The notes beneath the pieces were generated by a model. It worked only from the letters and a program-made list of their open reading frames with translations. It was not told the origin of the DNA and searched no databases. The translations under genes and the position numbers were made by a program. A DNA stretch of 6,310 bases. Source: an uncultured Eubacteriales bacterium. Its GTDB lineage: Bacteria; Bacillota; Clostridia; Oscillospirales; Acutalibacteraceae. The stretch covers positions 1 to 6,310 of the forward strand of contig CAREUR010000029.1 of assembly GCA_948968885.1 (NCBI GenBank), written 5' to 3'. Position 1 is the first letter of the stretch, and the number at the start of each line of letters is the position of its first letter. Below are positions 6,247-6,310 of this stretch, one piece after another.

Positions 6247-6275
6247 ATGATAAACTTTTACAATTCTAAAATCAA
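6247..6275 (-). promoter_or_regulatory. Weak candidate promoter for the zinc-ribbon gene
   Basis: On the minus strand, TTGATT (6270-6275) and TATCAT (6247-6252) are 17 bases apart, with an alternative -10 CATAAT at 6244-6249. The region 6196-6310 is very AT-rich, so such matches arise easily by chance. No other clear promoter is seen before the gene within the window. Confidence 0.35.
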
Positions 6276-6310
6276 CCATAATTTTAAAACGAAATTATTT
6301 CTTTTCAAAC

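Noticed and set aside
6208..6279. 23-codon minus-strand ORF ending in TAG right beside the ribosome site of the zinc-ribbon gene
   Set aside because: It has no Shine-Dalgarno sequence, overlaps the candidate promoter and lies in AT-rich DNA. A leader peptide cannot be excluded but is not supported.
6258..6308. Minus-strand frame open from the window edge to TAA at 6258-6260, perhaps the tail of another gene
   Set aside because: Only 16 codons are visible, with no recognisable motif, in AT-rich sequence where such frames occur by chance.

Overview
The window looks like a piece of a Clostridia chromosome, most likely an Oscillospiraceae/Ruminococcaceae-type gut anaerobe. This is inferred from the moderately AT-rich DNA, strong GGAGG-type ribosome sites, TTG start codon use, a dockerin-bearing surface protein and a prfA-tsaC housekeeping pair. 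No species can be named from the sequence alone.

Layout, left to right. Bases 2-52 may hold the hydrophobic tail of an upstream membrane protein. A good promoter (49-77) then leads into prfA, encoding peptide chain release factor 1 (129-1211, TTG start). Thirteen bases later comes tsaC/sua5 (1225-2241), which makes the threonylcarbamoyl-AMP used for the t6A modification of tRNA. The two form a translation-fidelity pair. A second convincing promoter (2294-2322) precedes a secreted protein (2352-3935) with a signal peptide, a propeller-like body, a Gly/Pro/Asp linker and a C-terminal dockerin-like module whose first calcium loop is degenerate. After 51 bases there is a 395-residue protein (3987-5174) with the layout of the DUF1887/Card1/Can2 family: an N-terminal CARF-type sensor domain and a C-terminal PD-(D/E)XK nuclease-like domain. 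No CRISPR array or cas gene is visible.

A hairpin at 5173-5220 separates the plus-strand genes from two minus-strand genes and could stop transcription from both sides. The minus-strand pair, in transcription order, is a zinc-ribbon protein with two predicted membrane helices (5749-6195) followed by a soluble coiled-coil protein with a charged tail (5236-5685). They may work together, possibly as a membrane-bound protein and its cytoplasmic partner, but neither has an assigned function. The last 115 bases hold only upstream regulatory sequence and a doubtful 23-codon ORF.

The item most worth following up is the stand-alone Card1-like protein. Its CARF signature and nuclease motifs depart from the textbook versions, and its neighbours give no source of a cyclic oligonucleotide signal.
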